DNA from: Shimazuella kribbensis DSM 45090
GTDB lineage: Bacteria; Bacillota; Bacilli; Thermoactinomycetales; Thermoactinomycetaceae
DNA length: 64,000 nt
Assembly (NCBI RefSeq): GCF_000428065.1
Contig: NZ_ATZF01000007.1
Coordinates: forward strand, 155,602-219,601
Direction of reading: 5' to 3'
The position numbers and the translations under genes were made by a program. Positions 1-7,645 of the stretch are shown one piece after another (positions within the stretch are counted from its first letter, which is position 1; every line of letters starts with the position of its first letter). Under the pieces are notes generated by a model. The model was given only the letters and a program-made list of their open reading frames with translations, had not been told where the DNA came from and made no database searches.

Positions 1-134
1 TCCATATCTTTTCCACTAGCTTTATCACTGTAAATATATTTATCCGCAGTCACATAGGGTTGTATCGCAACGAACTGTCGGTCCAAATTCTGTTCCTTTG
101 TCGAAACTCTCACATATCCAAAATGAATCCCCAT
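1..134 (-). CDS. Serine recombinase (resolvase/invertase family), N-terminal part, cut by window edge
   Basis: Reading leftward from the ATG at 134, the first 44 residues are MGIHFGYVRVSTKEQNLDRQ and onward. This is the classic resolvase start: GYVRVST, with the serine nucleophile in RVST, followed by EQNLDRQ. The family cuts and rejoins DNA through a phosphoserine intermediate and is typical of transposon resolvases, invertases and small mobile elements. An AAAAGGAGGTG ribosome site lies just upstream. The rest of the gene is outside the window, so whether it is intact is unknown. It suggests that the mobile region continues to the left. Confidence 0.85.
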   Translation of the reverse strand, partial: MGIHFGYVRVSTKEQNLDRQFVAIQPYVTADKYIYSDKASGKDM

Positions 135-252
135 AAAAACACCTCCTTTTGTCTGAATAGTATCACAAATGTTTATAAAGATCAATTTTAAGAAGGACGC
201 TTTTAAAGGTGTATTATATAGATAAATAAACGAATAATCATACATGTTTCCA

Positions 253-318
253 TCCGTTTGTAAAGGAGTACCTTTGTAAACACTTAAAAAGGTACTCCTT
301 TACAAACGGAGGTTTTTT
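253..318 (+). terminator. Strong hairpin terminator with 22-bp perfect arms
   Basis: Arms 253-274 and 289-310 are perfectly complementary over 22 bp around a 14-base loop, followed on the plus strand by TTTTTT (313-318). This has the shape of a rho-independent terminator, but no plus-strand gene lies between the resolvase start at 134 and the hairpin. The stem is also unusually long. It may insulate the gene at 416 or mark an element edge. Confidence 0.65.
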
Positions 319-415
319 GTTTCTCATAATTAAACAAAAGTTGTTGACCCTATTTATCTTTCTCCTTATACTTAAAATAGATTAAAGTCCACCAACCACG
401 GCATCGGAGAGTATT

Positions 416-799
416 TTGCGTTACGGACATGGTGAACTTGACGAGAGTATGAAGACCTACACTCTCGATCATGGACAGGCAACGTTCCAAGGTAGTAGGA
501 TCACTTGGACAAATAGGAGCGGTTTCCGACTTCACAATGTCACTTATGACCTGATCCTCCCAAAGAACATCAAACTTGGTGACAATGGAGAGTGGATTCC
601 TGAGATCCCGAGGGGGTGTACTCGTATTTGTGGTCGAGCTGAAAGTCTAAAGGTATACGGTTACGCTTTGGTGGGTGAAGAGTGGAAGTATTCTGATCTC
701 AAACTTCGCCTCGATCCAAGGAAGTACTGGGATGTCCTCTTCTCCAACGAGGAGCACCCAGATCGATTCACCTCCATCTGGGAAACTCACACTCGCTAG
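416..799 (+). CDS. Hypothetical protein, atypical composition
   Basis: This is a 127-codon frame with a TTG start at 416. GGAGAG lies five bases upstream; an alternative ATG is at 449. The protein is soluble-looking and rich in Arg, Tyr and Trp (for example YDLILPKNIKL, WKYSDLKLRLDPRKYW), with no signal peptide or membrane segment, and I recognise no family. Its G+C content is visibly higher than the AT-rich flanks and its codon use differs from the chromosomal genes further right. A perfect 16-bp hairpin follows the stop. It is probably foreign, possibly phage-derived, but that is inference. Confidence 0.55.
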   Translation: MRYGHGELDESMKTYTLDHGQATFQGSRITWTNRSGFRLHNVTYDLILPKNIKLGDNGEWIPEIPRGCTRICGRAESLKVYGYALVGEEWKYSDLKLRLDPRKYWDVLFSNEEHPDRFTSIWETHTR

Positions 800-817
800 T
801 TGTTAGCAGAGTGTATG

Positions 818-851
818 GATCGGCTGAATATCTGAAGATATTCAGCCGATC
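818..851. terminator. Perfect 16-bp hairpin between convergent small genes
   Basis: Arms 818-833 and 836-851 pair over 16 bp with a 2-base loop. The hairpin sits between the stop of the 416-799 gene and the stop of the minus-strand gene at 862. The only T run is a weak GTTTTA on the plus side. It is a likely bidirectional 3'-end hairpin. Confidence 0.55.
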
Positions 852-861
852 TGCCGTTTTA

Positions 862-1020
862 TCATCTCTTTTCTTTCTTATAATCAAATCTCACAAGCTC
901 ATGATAATCATCTCTGCACATCACCTGATAATGCTTAATTCTTCGATTGATGTAGAATACAACTCCACGCCGACCATCTTTCAATTGAATGGTGTCGCCT
1001 TCTCTAAGAATTGGGATCAT
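862..1020 (-). CDS. Small hypothetical protein, 52 aa
   Basis: The frame starts at ATG 1020 with AGGGAG a few bases upstream and ends at TGA 862. The product begins MIPILREGDTIQLKDGRRGV and is basic. The pattern REGDTIQLKDGRRGVVFYI suggests a small beta-barrel (SH3- or KOW-like) fold, which is inference from the pattern of short strands. It converges on the 416-799 gene across a shared hairpin. Function is unknown. The good ribosome site and protein-like sequence argue that it is real. Confidence 0.55.
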   Translation of the reverse strand: MIPILREGDTIQLKDGRRGVVFYINRRIKHYQVMCRDDYHELVRFDYKKEKR

Positions 1021-1496
1021 TCAGTTACTCCCTGTATGTAAAACATCTAATGTGAGCCGTTCTGATCGCGTTTTATATATCTGATAATACCATACGAAGT
1101 ATAAAAATAGCGTTATTGCCTTCTATAAGCCTGTATAATCGATAACAACAAAAAAAGCAATCAATTGACCGCTAATATGAGCATCCAGCAAGTGATAGGT
1201 AGGATTCCGAGGTGTTGATAGACTCATCTACTCGCTGGATGACGACAGTTACACTATGTCTTCCCTTTGCTCTTTCCTAAGATCTGGTTCCTCTGCTATT
1301 ACTGGTGTCTCTCCATGTCCGAATCTTGCATCTCTAGCTGCTTGGTATGCCGCCATCAAAAGAGGAGAATTCCAGTTATGTTCACGGTCGCTATCTACGC
1401 AATCACATAGCCTCACACTTCTCCCCTCAAATCTTATTCCGATTTTCTGGCAGTATTTGCATTCGCACCACCATTGGCAGAGAAACCGCTCATCTT
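1021..1496. other. No intact gene; one hairpin
   Basis: I see no convincing reading frame here. An imperfect inverted repeat (1182-1193 with 1230-1241, 11 of 12 pairs standard) could fold into a long stem. Overlapping short frames at 1256-1562 have the look of degraded coding sequence. Confidence 0.4.
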
Positions 1497-1613
1497 ATTG
1501 AACGTTTAGAGAAAAGGATCTCATTTCGAATACTGTATTCTTTTCTGATCACTATGAGCTGACAGGAAAAGGACAAGATGTGGTTCGAGACATGGAGAAG
1601 TTAATATCTTGAT
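1497..1613 (+). pseudogene. C-terminal remnant of a winged-helix regulator
   Basis: The plus strand encodes EKDLISNTVFFSDHYELTGK and continues GQDVVRDMEKLIS before a TGA at 1613. The segment YELTGKGQDVVRDMEKL has the wing and C-terminal helix pattern of MarR/PadR-type winged-helix proteins. No start codon or upstream half is present in frame, so it is a fragment. It directly precedes another winged-helix gene whose YTLTQKGQRMILEIEK motif is of the same kind. Confidence 0.45.
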
Positions 1614-1639
1614 TACCCATCAATTATTGAGGAGGAAAC

Positions 1640-1957
1640 ATGACAGAAAATGAAGTAAAGGTATTGCGATATTGCCACCAATTAGGAAAGAGTGGGAGAA
1701 TATTATATTCTCGTTATCTCTATAAAATAGGATTCACCAAAGAGGAAACATCTCTCCTATTAATAGGTTTAGAGAAAAATGGATATATGAAAAATAAAGG
1801 ATTTCTTTTTAGTTCCTACACGCTAACCCAAAAAGGGCAAAGGATGATTCTAGAAATAGAGAAACAGAAGAAGAAAACAATACAGGAATCTTATGAGGGT
1901 AGAACCAGCAAACGAACGACGAATCCTAATTTGACCAACAAATGGAAAAAGACTTGA
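1640..1957 (+). CDS. Winged-helix protein, 3' end replaced by an element terminus
   Basis: A 105-aa protein with GAGGAGG about nine bases before the ATG. The body (EVKVLRYCHQLGKSGR then YTLTQKGQRMILEIEKQ) fits a small winged-helix DNA-binding protein. The last roughly 20 residues (GRTSKRTTNPNLTNKWKKT) are encoded by the 50-bp inverted repeat that starts at 1897, so the native C-terminus was probably replaced when the element arrived. The stop codon lies inside the terminator hairpin at 1949-1985. Target genes cannot be inferred. Confidence 0.6.
   Translation: MTENEVKVLRYCHQLGKSGRILYSRYLYKIGFTKEETSLLLIGLEKNGYMKNKGFLFSSYTLTQKGQRMILEIEKQKKKTIQESYEGRTSKRTTNPNLTNKWKKT
1897..1946 (+). repeat. Left 50-bp inverted repeat of a tyrosine-recombinase element
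   Basis: This 50-bp sequence is the reverse complement of 2618-2667 with a single mismatch, and is nearly the same as 16668-16717 in the opposite orientation. It lies inside the 3' end of the winged-helix gene. In the other two copies the same sequence follows a tyrosine recombinase gene and its terminator, so it behaves as an element end. Confidence 0.8.
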
Positions 1958-1985
1958 GTCCAAGTAGGATCTCAAGTCTTCTTTT
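1949..1985 (+). terminator. Rho-independent terminator of the winged-helix gene
   Basis: Arms 1949-1958 (AAGACTTGAG) and 1971-1980 pair perfectly and are followed by CTTTT. The TGA stop of the upstream gene is within the left arm. Confidence 0.8.
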
Positions 1986-2053
1986 CGACCCGCACTAGCG
2001 ACTCATTACAAAGAACATTCGTTATGACTACTACATTACATTACAGATCATCT

Positions 2054-2319
2054 TTAATTTGTAAAAAAATCTTTAACTCCTATACATAGACTTTTGAAAT
2101 ATTCCCTTTTATACTTACAAATTTTCTCGTTTCGATCATCTTGTTTCCACATCTCTAGTTGGTCATTTTCTATAATAAAATAGTATTTATTATTACCTAC
2201 GTTTTCGAAGCCATATAATATTCCTCATTAGATCCTATTTTTTTCGATCCTACTTCTTGATTGTAGAACGGTAATCCTGATTGTTTTACTGAATTACAAA
2301 TTTTATATGACCCTAACAT
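2054..2319 (-). pseudogene. Small hypothetical gene with a one-base frameshift
   Basis: From ATG 2319 the minus strand reads MLGSYKICNSVKQSGLPFYN and on to GSNEEYY. The frame then shifts by one base and continues as GFENVGNNKYYFIIENDQ to KDFFTN and a stop at 2054. Both halves read like one Tyr/Asn/Lys-rich protein of roughly 88 residues. The total length (266 bases) is not a multiple of three, which fits an indel near 2218. It lies inside the 771-bp inverted-repeat structure. The family is not recognised. Confidence 0.5.
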
Positions 2320-2417
2320 TTATTATCTCGCTGATCTTTACAAAAATAGGAAAATGTTACCATTATCGATCAAAGACCAATTAAGGTTTTGCCTTTTATC
2401 ATTTACTTGGATTCAAA

Positions 2418-2581
2418 CTTATGCCACGTTTGATTTTGCTTACCTGGTTGAAAAAACAGGGGATCGATGATGCACTTATTCGGGACATGCAAGTAGGCAA
2501 TCGCTTGAAGTATACTCTAAATTAGCTATTACAGAAGCCCAAGAAGAATATAACCGTGTGATTTCTTCCATTCCTGTGTAA
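2418..2581 (+). pseudogene. Tyrosine recombinase, C-terminal fragment
   Basis: The sequence matches the 3' part of the recombinase at 15928-16631 almost base for base: [11 protein letters not shown], then the [11 protein letters not shown] region, then the TQEEYNRVI tail. A deletion of about ten bases after the ALI codons destroys the frame, and everything N-terminal is missing. It is followed by the same terminator and end sequence as the longer copy. It is a dead deletion derivative of the same element family. Confidence 0.8.
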
Positions 2582-2618
2582 AAAACATACCGATTTAAAA
2601 TAGATATCGGTATGTTTT
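2582..2618 (+). terminator. Terminator of the tyrosine recombinase copy
   Basis: Arms 2582-2594 and 2606-2618 pair over 13 bp and end in TTTT. The stem base pairs differ from the copy at 16632-16668 in a compensating way (CATACC/GGTATG here, CAGACC/GGTCTG there). Confidence 0.8.
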
Positions 2619-2667
2619 CCATTTGTTGGTCAAATTAGGGTTCGTCGTTCGTTTGCTGGTTCTACCC
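2618..2667 (-). repeat. Right 50-bp inverted repeat of the same element
   Basis: It is the reverse complement of 1897-1946 with one mismatch. With the left copy it bounds 1897-2667 (771 bp). The stretch 2668-2966 to its right is AT-rich and I see no gene in it. Confidence 0.8.
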
Positions 2668-2966
2668 CCAATAGAGACTTACATATTAACATCTTTTTCA
2701 TTGGCTCCACCCCTAAATAATATTAAATTTAAAACGTTTTATATATTAGAAATTATATTTCATTTTTCATGATTGCTAAATGATTCAAAAGTGAAAAATT
2801 TTACAAAAATATAACATATAGTATGAGATCTTCATTTTAATAAAGCGATAATTTATTGCCTGTATTCCGCGAAAAGATGACCTCGTAACCATGCTTGGAG
2901 TCGCCTTCGATTATAATTGGGATAATCAATTTCAAAAAAGTAAAATTTGGTAATAACAGACACGAA

Positions 2967-3006
2967 CGTCGACCAGATGATAGTTCCAAACCTCATCTGG
3001 TCGACG
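2967..3006 (-). terminator. 14-bp hairpin after the GNAT gene
   Basis: Arms 2967-2980 (CGTCGACCAGATGA) and 2993-3006 pair perfectly around a 12-base loop, immediately after the TAG stop of the minus-strand gene at 3012. There is no T tract, as with the hairpins at 818 and 26914. Confidence 0.55.
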
Positions 3007-3011
3007 GTGTT

Positions 3012-3590
3012 CTATAGATCAAAAGCATTTTTATCAATCTCATAGATCAGTTTGTTTACTCCGTCTTCTGTGATTCTGAATGGAGTAACCCTAAAACTAT
3101 TCTCCAATGATCGTATAGATGCTATGTTGTCTTCTCGTACTTTAAAGACAACAACATCTACGCCAAATGAGAAGGAGTGTGTCATCATCAAATGTTTGAC
3201 TGGTCGATTCAATCCTTTACCACGGAATGGAATTCCCAATATCGTCGTGCCTATTTCTATCTTTCGATTCATGGGTAGACCATTTTCCAGTCCTTTGAAA
3301 GAAGTAGTACCAACTAGCCTCCCTTGATACCAAATGAGCAATGGACAAACAATTCCTTGTTCACACTGTTGCTCTAAGTAGCAAAGAAACTGTACCATTT
3401 TATCGATGGTAATAGGTACAATTCCTGGAAGTTTGAGGTAACTCCAGTCTTTTTCGGTCGTTGCTCCGCTTCCAACTCCAATTGCCTCATATATTTTTCG
3501 ACTGAGGTTTGGATTGGAGAAGTCAATGGGAGTAACTTTTAGTCCTCTATCAAGATCGACCAGTCCCTGTTGAATTGATAAGCCAAACAT
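3012..3590 (-). CDS. GNAT-family N-acetyltransferase
   Basis: A 192-aa protein resembling RimJ/RimL-type acetyltransferases, which move an acetyl group from acetyl-CoA to an amine. The middle reads IEIGTTILGIPFRGKGLN, with the strand plus R-G-K-G acetyl-CoA loop (around residues 110-130). It is followed by VVVFKVREDNIASIRSLEN, the usual 'N..S..L.E' helix of this family. The substrate is unknown. The start at 3590 has GGGATTAGG just upstream. The gene stands alone between AT-rich non-coding flanks and ends in a perfect hairpin. Confidence 0.75.
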   Translation of the reverse strand: MFGLSIQQGLVDLDRGLKVTPIDFSNPNLSRKIYEAIGVGSGATTEKDWSYLKLPGIVPITIDKMVQFLCYLEQQCEQGIVCPLLIWYQGRLVGTTSFKGLENGLPMNRKIEIGTTILGIPFRGKGLNRPVKHLMMTHSFSFGVDVVVFKVREDNIASIRSLENSFRVTPFRITEDGVNKLIYEIDKNAFDL

Positions 3591-3654
3591 CCTAATCCCT
3601 TCATCTAGTAGAAAACATTTGGCCCAATCTCAATATAACATAAAAATGATCCTT

Positions 3655-3701
3655 CATTTGTTAATTTTTCAATAATTTTCATTATTAAAAATTAACAAAT
3701 G
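3655..3701. repeat. AT-rich 47-bp near-perfect palindrome
   Basis: CATTTGTTAATTTTT at 3655 is mirrored by the complementary sequence ending at 3701, with one bulged base near a TTT loop. It lies upstream of the GNAT gene and may be an operator, a terminator or the end of a small element. Confidence 0.4.
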
Positions 3702-3802
3702 TCATCACCCCAATAACAATATGAATTTATACTTCGAGTTTAAATATTCTTGAAGATTTTCTTTTCGTTATCTCTTGATCATTGCAAAGATTTATACAAA
3801 TA

Positions 3803-3988
3803 TTAGTGAAACCGATAGCAATAAACCTCTGTAAAAGGATATACAGGATCATTACGCAAAAGTCGCAAATATAAAAAGATAAAACGGTCAATCATAACCA
3901 TCCTGTCTTTAGTTTTTTCACTGATAGGGATAATACCTGTGAAGCTGTCACCTAGTACAATCTCCCCTATTACGGATGTGGAGCTCAC
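3803..3988 (-). CDS. Possible small hypothetical protein, 61 aa
   Basis: A GTG-started frame whose product ends DRFIFLYLRLLRNDPVYPF and a Tyr-rich tail. No convincing ribosome site or homologue is recognised. It is the only protein-like frame between 3600 and 4240; the remainder of that stretch holds no gene I can support. Confidence 0.25.
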   Translation of the reverse strand: MSSTSVIGEIVLGDSFTGIIPISEKTKDRMVMIDRFIFLYLRLLRNDPVYPFTEVYCYRFH

Positions 3989-4245
3989 TCAATTAATATC
4001 ATGATGGTACTGATGAAACTAGAATTAACCTCTAGAAACTATACACTGAGGGTCTGCTATAAAAGGCTCAGTGACAGAGTTCCTGCTCTAATTCGTCAGA
4101 TAGATTCCATTATATGGTTACGTTGCCCCTCAAACGCTGTTTGTGGGTTTTTGGCCTAAGGGGAGTGTGATTCAGGAAATGAGAGCTACATTCACATTAT
4201 TTAAGTGCTATGATAATAATATCTGTTTCCTTGGAAAGGACTGCA

Positions 4246-4514
4246 ATGGTAGAGCTCGAAATCGTAGAATTCAAGCGACTCTCCTACGGTCATCGTATTG
4301 AATTTACTGCATCCTGAAAGATGGTCGAGTGTTGTCCTTTACCGTCTACACGGATAATCCCCTATTCTCTAATCATGAGAAGAGGTGGTATTACACTGGG
4401 AGAATCAAGCATGAAAATGGTAGCTTCTTGAAATTTAGAATTCTGCGTTTCAACGAAGACCGTTTTACATTGGAAGCTTTGCCACAGTATCGAACCATCC
4501 TATTCATGCCGTGA
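4246..4514 (+). pseudogene. Small hypothetical gene with a frameshift
   Basis: AAAGGA lies five bases before the ATG at 4246. The frame reads MVELEIVEFKRLSYGHRIEF, stops shortly after, and continues two bases out of phase as YCILKDGRVLSFTVYTDNPL through HENGSFLKFRILRFNED to MP and TGA at 4514. The two parts together form a plausible soluble protein of about 90 residues. It belongs to the group of visibly G+C-richer genes at the left end. No family is recognised. Confidence 0.5.
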
Positions 4515-4540
4515 CTACTCAAGTAGAAACAAACGGATAA

Positions 4541-4810
4541 TCCCCCCGCTCCATAAGGAAGCAGCACTGGATTGATTGGCTTCCAAGAGGATCTAATCAA
4601 CCCAGTGGACGTCTAAGGATCAGTAGCAGGTTTGCTGCTGTCGTCCGCAAGATCATTTACATTAAATGGGAAAATGGCACCAAAATCAATCTTCGCTCCC
4701 TCTACCCCCACTACAATATTTTTCAAATATCTTCGTTTCGTTCAACAAGTCGCCCGACTAAGCGTCCCCCGACATCCTCGTTTCACTCCCTGCTACCGCG
4801 TCGAAAATAA
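4541..4810 (+). pseudogene. Open frame without a start, 89 aa
   Basis: The frame opens right after a TAA at 4538 and runs to TAA 4810, reading SPRSIRKQHWIDWLPRGSNQ then VVRKIIYIKWENGTKINLRS. There is no ATG, GTG or TTG in a sensible place, so the 5' end has probably been lost to a frameshift. The KWENGTKINLRSLYP segment resembles the HENGSFLKFRILR segment of its neighbour, which suggests a related small-domain family. Function is unknown. Confidence 0.4.
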
Positions 4811-4811
4811 A

Positions 4812-4833
4812 AAACCACCCGAGTGAGTGGTTT
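4812..4833 (-). terminator. Short hairpin terminator
   Basis: AAACCAC and GTGGTTT arms close a short hairpin. On the minus strand it runs into TTTTTT, so it terminates leftward transcription, though no good minus-strand gene is visible between it and 5000. Confidence 0.45.
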
Positions 4834-5000
4834 AACTTACTTTGCGGTCTATGGTAGCAACCCTGTCATATCAATCCGAGATAAGTCCAAAAGCGGCCAA
4901 TACAGCTACATATATTTTCCAGTTTGGCCCCTCCATGTGCAAATCCGTCACATAAGTTCCATTTATTGTATTCCTTATCCCCCCTTTTCGGAGGATGGGC

Positions 5001-5036
5001 AAAAACAACCTAGTTAGATTTCTTGGTCTAACTAGG
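5001..5036 (-). terminator. Terminator at the end of the conjugation gene run
   Basis: Ten-base arms 5009-5018 and 5027-5036 (CCTAGTTAGA) pair perfectly and are followed on the minus strand by GTTGTTTTTGC. It lies about 30 bases after the stop of the VirD4-like gene. Confidence 0.8.
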
Positions 5037-5067
5037 AAGGGTGCACATTAATAACGGTAGCTTTTTT

Positions 5068-6819
5068 TCATTTGGATGCAGGTTGTACTTGAGTTAGATC
5101 AACTAATAAATCTGGGATTTTTCGAATAACAACTGCTTGTCCACGTCCCAATGTTTTTAGCGTATTTGGATGTATGACATGCACCTCTTCATCGGATACA
5201 TTGCCTACTCCAGTAGGTCTTTTTCCGAGGAGAGTTTCCTCGGTATTGAGTGATTTGCGATAGACGATATGAGTCCCTACTACTCCTGCGATATATTCAG
5301 CAGAATCTGGTACATCTTGTCGATGAATGATTTTCACATTGGTATTACCAACGACTTGATCGACCAGTTCATCTCCTCCTGCGATAGCTAGATCGGCTAG
5401 TTCTTGAGTTGCAATCAAACAACAAAATCCTGCTGAACGACTTTTATTGATCATATTGATGACTTGTTCTCCTGCAAATAAGTTAAATTCGTCCAAAACT
5501 ACATAGATATAGTCATCTCTGCCTTTTTCCGTAACAGCAGCAGCGACTGACTTCAAGTCTTCGACTATCATTGCTCCAAGTGCAGGTGTAAAAGAGGAGT
5601 AACTCAGTCCGGATAGTGACATAATGACAACTCGCTTATCTAAGACAGCTTCTAGTAAGTCAAGTGCACTGCCATCGTCTTTAAATAAGGGACCGACATT
5701 GCTCTCTGTCATTAACGCTAAACGGTCTTTTAACCCATCAATCGCACTTTTATGACCAGCATCAAGTCCGTTGATATAGTCTTTGATCTCTTCTTCTGTT
5801 TCCCTATCCAATCTGCATTTTTTAACCCATTTTAATAATGTTTTTGTCTCTAACAATTTCTGGACATTGACCAAATCAGGTGGAACATTTCTTTCTTTGA
5901 TAATACGAAAGACAAGTTGCAAATATCTTTCCGCTGCACGTTTGTAGTAAGTTTCCGTCCATTCTTCTGCAGCGATTAGTTTATCCTTTAGCTCTGTTTC
6001 ATTGCCGTGTTTTAAAGGATTGTATCGCAGATTACCACCATAGGAGAATGCTTGAAATGATCGATTGTATTGTGTAGCTAATTTCTCAAGATCATTTACA
6101 AGTGCAGGATCACCTTTACCATCGACAAAAATGACTGGTTTTCCACGACGAATCGCACTTTCGAGAATGACCATCAAAGTATTGGTCTTTCCAGCACCTG
6201 TTGCGCCGAGAACCAAAGCATGCATATTTAATTCTTCATCTTTTACAATAACTGGTTTTCCTTTGCTATCTATACCAAGTGCTGCTCCGTGAGGGAGTGT
6301 GGGTAAGCGAATTCCTTTGGGAAAAATAGTTCTGGGCTCTGTTTGTCCTTTTTTTAGATTGATCGGAAGTTTGATAAGTTCAGGACGATGAACGATAAAC
6401 CATAAACCAATTCCTCCGAGCAGAGTGCCCATACCAAGTGATGCAGGCAGAGCAAGGATACTGCCAATAGGGATATACTGCCAAATGACATCTAAGGAAG
6501 TAGCCCAAGGGTAGTTGAAGTGAGGAAGTGTTTTTGCAAAAGCAGTTACGATGGTTGTACTCATGTCCCAATATGTCGTGACTACATCGATATATTGGAT
6601 GATATATCCGGAAAAGCCCATGATAGTGGTAAAAAGCAGCCCAGTGAGTAGTAACCACCGCGACTCCCAGTCATTTTTTTTGGCTAAGATGATGAGGATG
6701 ATCCCAACCAAACATGGTATGAAAAAGACAATAACAAAGGCAAGTTGTAAAAAGAACCAAAATGAAGCGATCATCAGTGAATCATTCGAGGCAGTTGTTC
6801 CACTGTTGCTACTTTCCAT
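5068..6819 (-). CDS. VirD4/TraD-type coupling ATPase
   Basis: A 583-aa inner-membrane ATPase of the type IV coupling protein family, which brings DNA or protein substrates to a conjugation channel. Hydrophobic segments lie at about residues 17-47, 56-80 and 112-143. They are followed by Walker A GATGAGKT (205-212) and Walker B YIYVVLDEF (438-446). The segment NKSRSAGFCCLIATQ and the C-terminal part fit the TraM-recognition/TraG C-terminal region of these proteins. It is the last gene of the minus-strand run that starts with the pilin-like gene, and a strong terminator follows it. Length and motifs suggest it is intact. Confidence 0.85.
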   Translation of the reverse strand: MESSNSGTTASNDSLMIASFWFFLQLAFVIVFFIPCLVGIILIILAKKNDWESRWLLLTGLLFTTIMGFSGYIIQYIDVVTTYWDMSTTIVTAFAKTLPHFNYPWATSLDVIWQYIPIGSILALPASLGMGTLLGGIGLWFIVHRPELIKLPINLKKGQTEPRTIFPKGIRLPTLPHGAALGIDSKGKPVIVKDEELNMHALVLGATGAGKTNTLMVILESAIRRGKPVIFVDGKGDPALVNDLEKLATQYNRSFQAFSYGGNLRYNPLKHGNETELKDKLIAAEEWTETYYKRAAERYLQLVFRIIKERNVPPDLVNVQKLLETKTLLKWVKKCRLDRETEEEIKDYINGLDAGHKSAIDGLKDRLALMTESNVGPLFKDDGSALDLLEAVLDKRVVIMSLSGLSYSSFTPALGAMIVEDLKSVAAAVTEKGRDDYIYVVLDEFNLFAGEQVINMINKSRSAGFCCLIATQELADLAIAGGDELVDQVVGNTNVKIIHRQDVPDSAEYIAGVVGTHIVYRKSLNTEETLLGKRPTGVGNVSDEEVHVIHPNTLKTLGRGQAVVIRKIPDLLVDLTQVQPASK

Positions 6820-6895
6820 TTTTCACTCCTTTTTGATCAACCAAGCGATAATCTCTTGATTCGATATCTAGGGAATTTTTTGTGTGATAGGTGGT

Positions 6896-7627
6896 TCACT
6901 CGTTTTGTAATTCGGGATCTGCTTGTAATTGATGATAGTAATTCATTGCTTGCTGTACAAATTCATTATTGGTGGAGAAGGCAGAGACTGCTTGACGAAT
7001 AATATCATCTGTCGCCCCTTTTTTCGCTCCTTTGCTTTGAAGGAAATAAGCTACACTGATAATTGCGTCATCCGCATCCTCTGGATCCGCTTTTTTATCT
7101 TGATCGATATCTTTTCCCCATCCGTTACCTTCTTGGATTTTGCTTATGTTTGTCAGGTCAAAGTCTGACTCTGTGATTTTTCCATCTTCATCATGATCCC
7201 AGCTTTCTCCCGACCAAAAAGTTTGTTTGAATTTAAACTGGCCGATCGGATTGGGATCGTCTGAAGTATCGGAGTCATCCTCTGGCATGTTGCGACCGCA
7301 ATCCGTTGCAGCTTTGTGCATGGCGGCTAGGAGCATCCATGGAACGTTGGTCTGGATTTCGGCAAGCCGATAAATAGCTACATAAGCTAATGGAAGATCT
7401 AGTGCGGTCATACCAGGAGCGTTGGTGATTTGTTCTTCGATATCATCAGGAGCACTTGGTATATCGGGAATGATACCAAAAAAGCGTAAAATTGCACCAA
7501 TAACAGACCCAACGATTGCTGCGATAATCAGAACAATGACAAGGGGAATAAATAAGATGAGTAGTAGGTTTCCCCCTACTAAGGTGTTGATAATTTTTAT
7601 TATTCTGGACAATACTTCCATAGGCAT
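6896..7627 (-). CDS. MltB/SLT-like (VirB1-type) domain protein lacking the usual catalytic Glu
   Basis: A 243-aa protein with one membrane segment (about residues 18-46). Its external domain has the layout of MltB-type lytic transglycosylases: VPWMLLAAMHKAATDCGRN, then NPIGQFKFKQTFW, then DADDAIISVAYFL. Two EF-hand-like loops are present, DHDEDGKITESD and DIDQDKKADPED. VirB1-type enzymes open peptidoglycan for the secretion channel. In active relatives the first motif carries a catalytic Glu before Ser/Thr (as in xVEST or xVETG); here that position is Ala (KAATDCG). It may be inactive or use another acid. It lies between the coupling protein and the VirB4 ATPase. Confidence 0.7.
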   Translation of the reverse strand: MPMEVLSRIIKIINTLVGGNLLLILFIPLVIVLIIAAIVGSVIGAILRFFGIIPDIPSAPDDIEEQITNAPGMTALDLPLAYVAIYRLAEIQTNVPWMLLAAMHKAATDCGRNMPEDDSDTSDDPNPIGQFKFKQTFWSGESWDHDEDGKITESDFDLTNISKIQEGNGWGKDIDQDKKADPEDADDAIISVAYFLQSKGAKKGATDDIIRQAVSAFSTNNEFVQQAMNYYHQLQADPELQNE

Positions 7628-7645
7628 ACACCTGCACTTTATGAT

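Noticed and set aside
416-799. Giant-virus origin of the G+C-rich islands because of hairpin 3' ends
   Set aside because: Several of these genes have Shine-Dalgarno-like sites (4246, 862-1020), which favours a bacterial or phage source; I keep only the milder statement that they look foreign.
811-1041. Plus-strand frame of 76 codons
   Set aside because: The opposite strand carries a better gene (862-1020) with a good ribosome site and protein-like sequence; the plus frame overlaps the hairpin and has none.
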